Below are positions 61,045 through 64,000 of a stretch of DNA of 64,000 nt, one piece after another. Origin of the DNA: Corynebacterium jeikeium (GTDB lineage Bacteria; Actinomycetota; Actinomycetes; Mycobacteriales; Mycobacteriaceae); contig CP033784.1 in the NCBI GenBank assembly GCA_003955985.1, positions 620,001 to 684,000 on the forward strand. Direction: 5' to 3'. The position numbers and the translations under genes are program-made. The notes under the pieces are model-generated. The model saw only the letters and a list, made by a program, of their open reading frames with translations, was not told where the DNA came from and made no database searches. Every line of letters starts with the position of its first letter. Position 1 is the stretch's first letter.

Positions 61045-62112
61045 TTGCGTAATCCAATTCGGAAATCTTCGGGATACGAAACCGGGCTCAATGATCTTCC
61101 CGGGCATGCACTGCTGGGAGTCATTGGTCTGCCTGAGTCCGCGCCGAAGAATCCTTGGCGGCTAATCATACGTCGTTTGAACTACGCCGTGTTTTTGCTG
61201 CTGATTGCATCCGTCGTGGTCTACTACGACCACGACGGATACACGGAGCCTCTCACCTTCATCGATGCGGTGTATTACTCGGCTGTCAGCCTGTCGACGA
61301 CGGGCTACGGTGACATCACGCCGGTCACACAGAGGGCTCGATTACTCAATATTTTGATCATTACGCCACTGCGTGTGGCCTTCCTTGCTCTCTTGGTCGG
61401 TACTACTCTGACCGTTTTGACCCAAGAGTCTCGGAAAACCCTGCAAATTCAGCGCTGGAGGAGACAGTTGCGCAACCACACCGTCGTTATCGGATACGGC
61501 ACCAAGGGTCGTTCTGCCATTGCAGCTCTTCTCGCGGACGGCGTAGATCCGGCAGAAATCGTTGTTATTGATACGGACAAGGAAGCACTCGACCACGCTT
61601 CGAATCAAGGCTTGGCGACGGTGCATGGGTCGGCTACTAAATCTGATGTGCTGAAGTTAGCTGGTATTCAGCGTGCCCGCTCTATAGTCGTTGCACCGAA
61701 CAAAGATGACACAGCGGTGCTGGTCACGTTGTCTGTCCGCGAGTTGGCACCGGGTGCCTCAATTGTGGCTTCAGTGCGTGAATCAGAAAACCGCCACTTG
61801 TTGACGCAGTCAGGTGCAGACCAAGTGGTCATTTCTTCTGAAACCGCCGGCCGAATGCTGGGGCTGGCCACGGTGACTCCTTCGGTGGTGGAGATGATGG
61901 AAGACCTCCTGAGCCCGGATGAAGGATTCTCTGTTGCAGAGAGGCTCGTCACCGAAGAGGAAATCGGTGCCAGCCCACGGCACCTCGCGGATATTGCACT
62001 CGGTGTGGTGCGCTCGGGTGAGCTGTACCGAATTGATTCACCGGAGTGTGAATCGGTGGAGCCAGGCGACCGGCTGCTGTACGTCCGCCGTGTCTACAGC
62101 AATGACGAATAG
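61045..62112 (+). CDS. Potassium channel protein with TrkA-N (RCK) domain
   Basis: Two membrane helices (about 50-65 and 105-130) flank the selectivity filter STTGYGD, giving a single-pore K+ channel subunit. A cytoplasmic RCK domain follows, with an NAD-binding Rossmann fold (VVIGYGTKGRSA) and a TrkA-C-like region. It matches Rv3200c, which lies between adnB and uvrD2 in M. tuberculosis. TTG 61045 has AGGAG 4 nt upstream. Length is 355 residues. Nucleotide or ion gating is likely but not shown. Confidence 0.9.
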   Translation: MRNPIRKSSGYETGLNDLPGHALLGVIGLPESAPKNPWRLIIRRLNYAVFLLLIASVVVYYDHDGYTEPLTFIDAVYYSAVSLSTTGYGDITPVTQRARLLNILIITPLRVAFLALLVGTTLTVLTQESRKTLQIQRWRRQLRNHTVVIGYGTKGRSAIAALLADGVDPAEIVVIDTDKEALDHASNQGLATVHGSATKSDVLKLAGIQRARSIVVAPNKDDTAVLVTLSVRELAPGASIVASVRESENRHLLTQSGADQVVISSETAGRMLGLATVTPSVVEMMEDLLSPDEGFSVAERLVTEEEIGASPRHLADIALGVVRSGELYRIDSPECESVEPGDRLLYVRRVYSNDE

Positions 62113-62168
62113 CACTCGACAAGTTTAAAAATGGGGTCTAACAACTTTTGACTTACTCAGAGGCGGAT

Positions 62169-64000
62169 GTGAACGAGCCGGAATATCTAGCTGGGCTGGA
62201 TCCAGATCAGCGTGAGGCAGCCACGGCTCCGATGGGGCCGGTGTGCATTCTTGCCGGAGCCGGTACAGGTAAGACCCGAACAATTACTCATCGCATCAAG
62301 TACCTCATTGACCAGGGGTTTGTGCAGCCGCAAAAGGTATTAGCGGTGACATTTACCTCGCGTGCCGCAGGGGAGATGCGCGACCGCCTGGCAAAGATGG
62401 GAACGCCTGGAGTCCAGGCGCGCACTTTCCACTCGGCATCACTTCGCCAGCTGCGCTACTTCTGGCCCCAAGTCGCCGGTGATATGCCCTGGCAGCTGTT
62501 GGATGACAAGAAATTCCGTGTTGTCGCCCAAGCAGTACGTCGAGTGGGCCTGGACACCTCTAAGGAAACAATCCGAGATGTCATGGGCGAGATTGAGTGG
62601 GCGAAGGCCACTCTGGCCGGTGCGGATCAGTACCAAGCCGCGCTGCGGGAGCATGGGCGCACGGCGCCTCTGTCTGCGGAGAAAATTGTCGATTGCTATC
62701 GCGCTTACGAGGACATAAAAACCACCCCGGACGGGCTATTGCTCGACTTCGACGACCTACTCATTCACACCGCCGGTGCGATGGAGAATTCCCGTGCAGT
62801 GGCGGAGGAATTCCGCAACCAGTATCGGTGCTTCGTCGTCGATGAGTACCAGGATGTCACCCCGTTACAGCAGCGAGTTCTCAACGCCTGGCTGGGAGAC
62901 CGTGACAACCTGACAGTTGTCGGGGACGCCAACCAGACGATTTACTCTTTCACAGGCGCGACTCCGCAATACCTGATGAACTTCTCTCGGGACTACCCGG
63001 AAGCCACAGTGGTCCGCCTGCAGCGGGACTACCGATCGACCCCACAGGTCGTCGGTCTGGCTAACAATGTCATCGGCCGTGCGCAGGGACGTATCGCCGG
63101 CTCGCGGCTGAAGCTGATTGGGCAGCGTGAAGACGGCCCGGAGCCGACTTTCAATCAGTACGACGATGAGCCAATGGAAGCTCGCGCGACCGCGCGCAGC
63201 ATCAAGCGACTTATCGACGCGGGTACGCCGGCATCGGAGATTGCCGTTTTGTACCGGATTAACGCACAGTCCGCAGTTTTTGAGCAGGCTTTGTCCGAGG
63301 TAGGAGTCGCCTACCAGGTTCGTGGCGGGGACGGTTTCTACCAGCGTCCCGAGATCCGCGATGCCATCGCAGCACTTGTGCGAGTTTCCCGTTCCTCACG
63401 GACTGTTCCGACATTGCAGGGCACGAATCTGTTGGATTTGGTCAAGCAGGTTTTCGCGGGTCTTGGCATGACTGACCAAGAGCCGGAAGGCACTGGTGCC
63501 AGGGAACGTTGGCAGTCACTGCGCGCCCTATTCGACCTGTGTAAGGACATCGTTCATGCCAACACCGAGGTCAATATCCAGGCGCTCCTCGGCCAATTGC
63601 ACACTCGGCAGCAGGCCAAACATCCACCGACGCTGGATGGCGTGACGCTGGCTAGCCTGCATGCAGCCAAGGGGCTGGAGTGGGATGCGGTGTTCCTCGT
63701 TGGGCTTACCGACGGTTCGCTGCCTATCCAACATGCGCTGAATAAATTCGACCGTTCTCCTGCGCAGGGGGCGGAAGCCATCGAAGAAGAGCGCCGTCTG
63801 TTCTATGTCGGCATTACTCGAGCCCGCGAACATCTGGAGCTATCTTGGTCATTGTCGCGGACAGAAGGCGGCCGCAGGTCACGTCGCCGCACACGATTCC
63901 TCGATGAACTCGACATTGATGTCTCTGACTACTCGGCTGAGGCACAGCGAAGCTCAAGGAGCTCTAGTTCCCGCAGTAAGCGTCAGCAGTCCAAACAGTG
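62169..64000 (+). CDS. uvrD2: UvrD2 superfamily 1 DNA helicase (3' truncated by window edge)
   Basis: The frame is open to the last base. Walker A is [11 protein letters not shown], Walker [13 protein letters not shown], motif [14 protein letters not shown]. The visible 610 residues end in a Ser/Arg linker ([14 protein letters not shown]) after the helicase core; in the family an HRDC domain and Cys-rich module would follow outside the window. GTG 62169 has AGAGG 6 nt upstream; TTG 62148 is an alternative. It follows the K+ channel gene as in Rv3200c-Rv3198c. UvrD2 is essential in mycobacteria. Confidence 0.93.
   Translation, partial: MNEPEYLAGLDPDQREAATAPMGPVCILAGAGTGKTRTITHRIKYLIDQGFVQPQKVLAVTFTSRAAGEMRDRLAKMGTPGVQARTFHSASLRQLRYFWPQVAGDMPWQLLDDKKFRVVAQAVRRVGLDTSKETIRDVMGEIEWAKATLAGADQYQAALREHGRTAPLSAEKIVDCYRAYEDIKTTPDGLLLDFDDLLIHTAGAMENSRAVAEEFRNQYRCFVVDEYQDVTPLQQRVLNAWLGDRDNLTVVGDANQTIYSFTGATPQYLMNFSRDYPEATVVRLQRDYRSTPQVVGLANNVIGRAQGRIAGSRLKLIGQREDGPEPTFNQYDDEPMEARATARSIKRLIDAGTPASEIAVLYRINAQSAVFEQALSEVGVAYQVRGGDGFYQRPEIRDAIAALVRVSRSSRTVPTLQGTNLLDLVKQVFAGLGMTDQEPEGTGARERWQSLRALFDLCKDIVHANTEVNIQALLGQLHTRQQAKHPPTLDGVTLASLHAAKGLEWDAVFLVGLTDGSLPIQHALNKFDRSPAQGAEAIEEERRLFYVGITRAREHLELSWSLSRTEGGRRSRRRTRFLDELDIDVSDYSAEAQRSSRSSSSRSKRQQSKQ

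Overview
This window is a stretch of an actinobacterial chromosome, most likely Corynebacterium or a close relative. The evidence is the unbroken gene order known from Corynebacterium and Mycobacterium: LCP protein, rmlD, wbbL, GDP-mannose pyrophosphorylase, whiB2, DUF3499, phosphomannomutase, manA, sahH, tmk, mtrA-mtrB-lpqB, comF, hpf, secA, Rv3230c-like reductase, desA3, rsgA, aroA, sigH-rshA, whiB1, rhlE-like helicase, DUF3107, DUF3152, adnA-adnB, a TrkA-type K+ channel gene and uvrD2. The F420 genes fbiA/fbiB, which lie between manB and whiB2 in M. tuberculosis, are absent, which favours Corynebacterium. Many starts are GTG or TTG, and several genes look leaderless, with a TAnnnT box 7-9 nt before the start codon.

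Region 1 (about 1-11,790) is a [NiFe]-hydrogenase island. It holds hypE (cut by the left edge), hypF on the minus strand, hypA1-hypB, then hyaA-hyaB-hyaC-hyaD for a Tat-exported membrane-bound uptake enzyme. A second divergent hypA, a second large-subunit-like gene without its own small subunit, and hypC follow. The cytochrome b subunit carries an N-terminal domain that looks like the nucleotide-binding (N) domain of a P-type ATPase without its phosphorylation domain. That fusion and the orphan large-subunit paralogue are the least ordinary things here.

Region 2 (11,787-22,664) makes cell-wall precursors and mannose donors: LCP ligase, rmlD, wbbL, manC-type pyrophosphorylase, whiB2, phosphomannomutase, a sugar-isomerase-like protein and manA. 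Region 3 (22,661-36,975) holds a lipoprotein, sahH, tmk, the MtrAB-LpqB envelope-stress system, comF, hpf and secA. Region 4 (36,976-44,935) holds the reductase-desaturase pair, a CLC channel, rsgA, aroA, an SRAP protein and a YbaK-type deacylase. Region 5 (45,034-49,128) holds sigH-rshA, tRNA-Ala, the 24-residue ribosomal protein bL37 gene (too short for most gene finders), whiB1, a lipid kinase and a membrane protein. Region 6 (49,125-64,000) holds a PQQ-like repeat protein, a DEAD-box helicase, DUF3107 and DUF3152 proteins, a TIGR02569 protein, the AdnAB recombination motor-nuclease, a K+ channel protein and uvrD2 (cut by the right edge).

Non-coding signals include several strong hairpin terminators and a pair of long dyads (17,575-17,621 and 46,349-46,421). 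The dyads share identical 10-nt half-sites separated by exactly 27 nt in both copies. A further hairpin with a T-run ends one base before the phosphomannomutase start codon, and its 3' arm contains the ribosome binding site.
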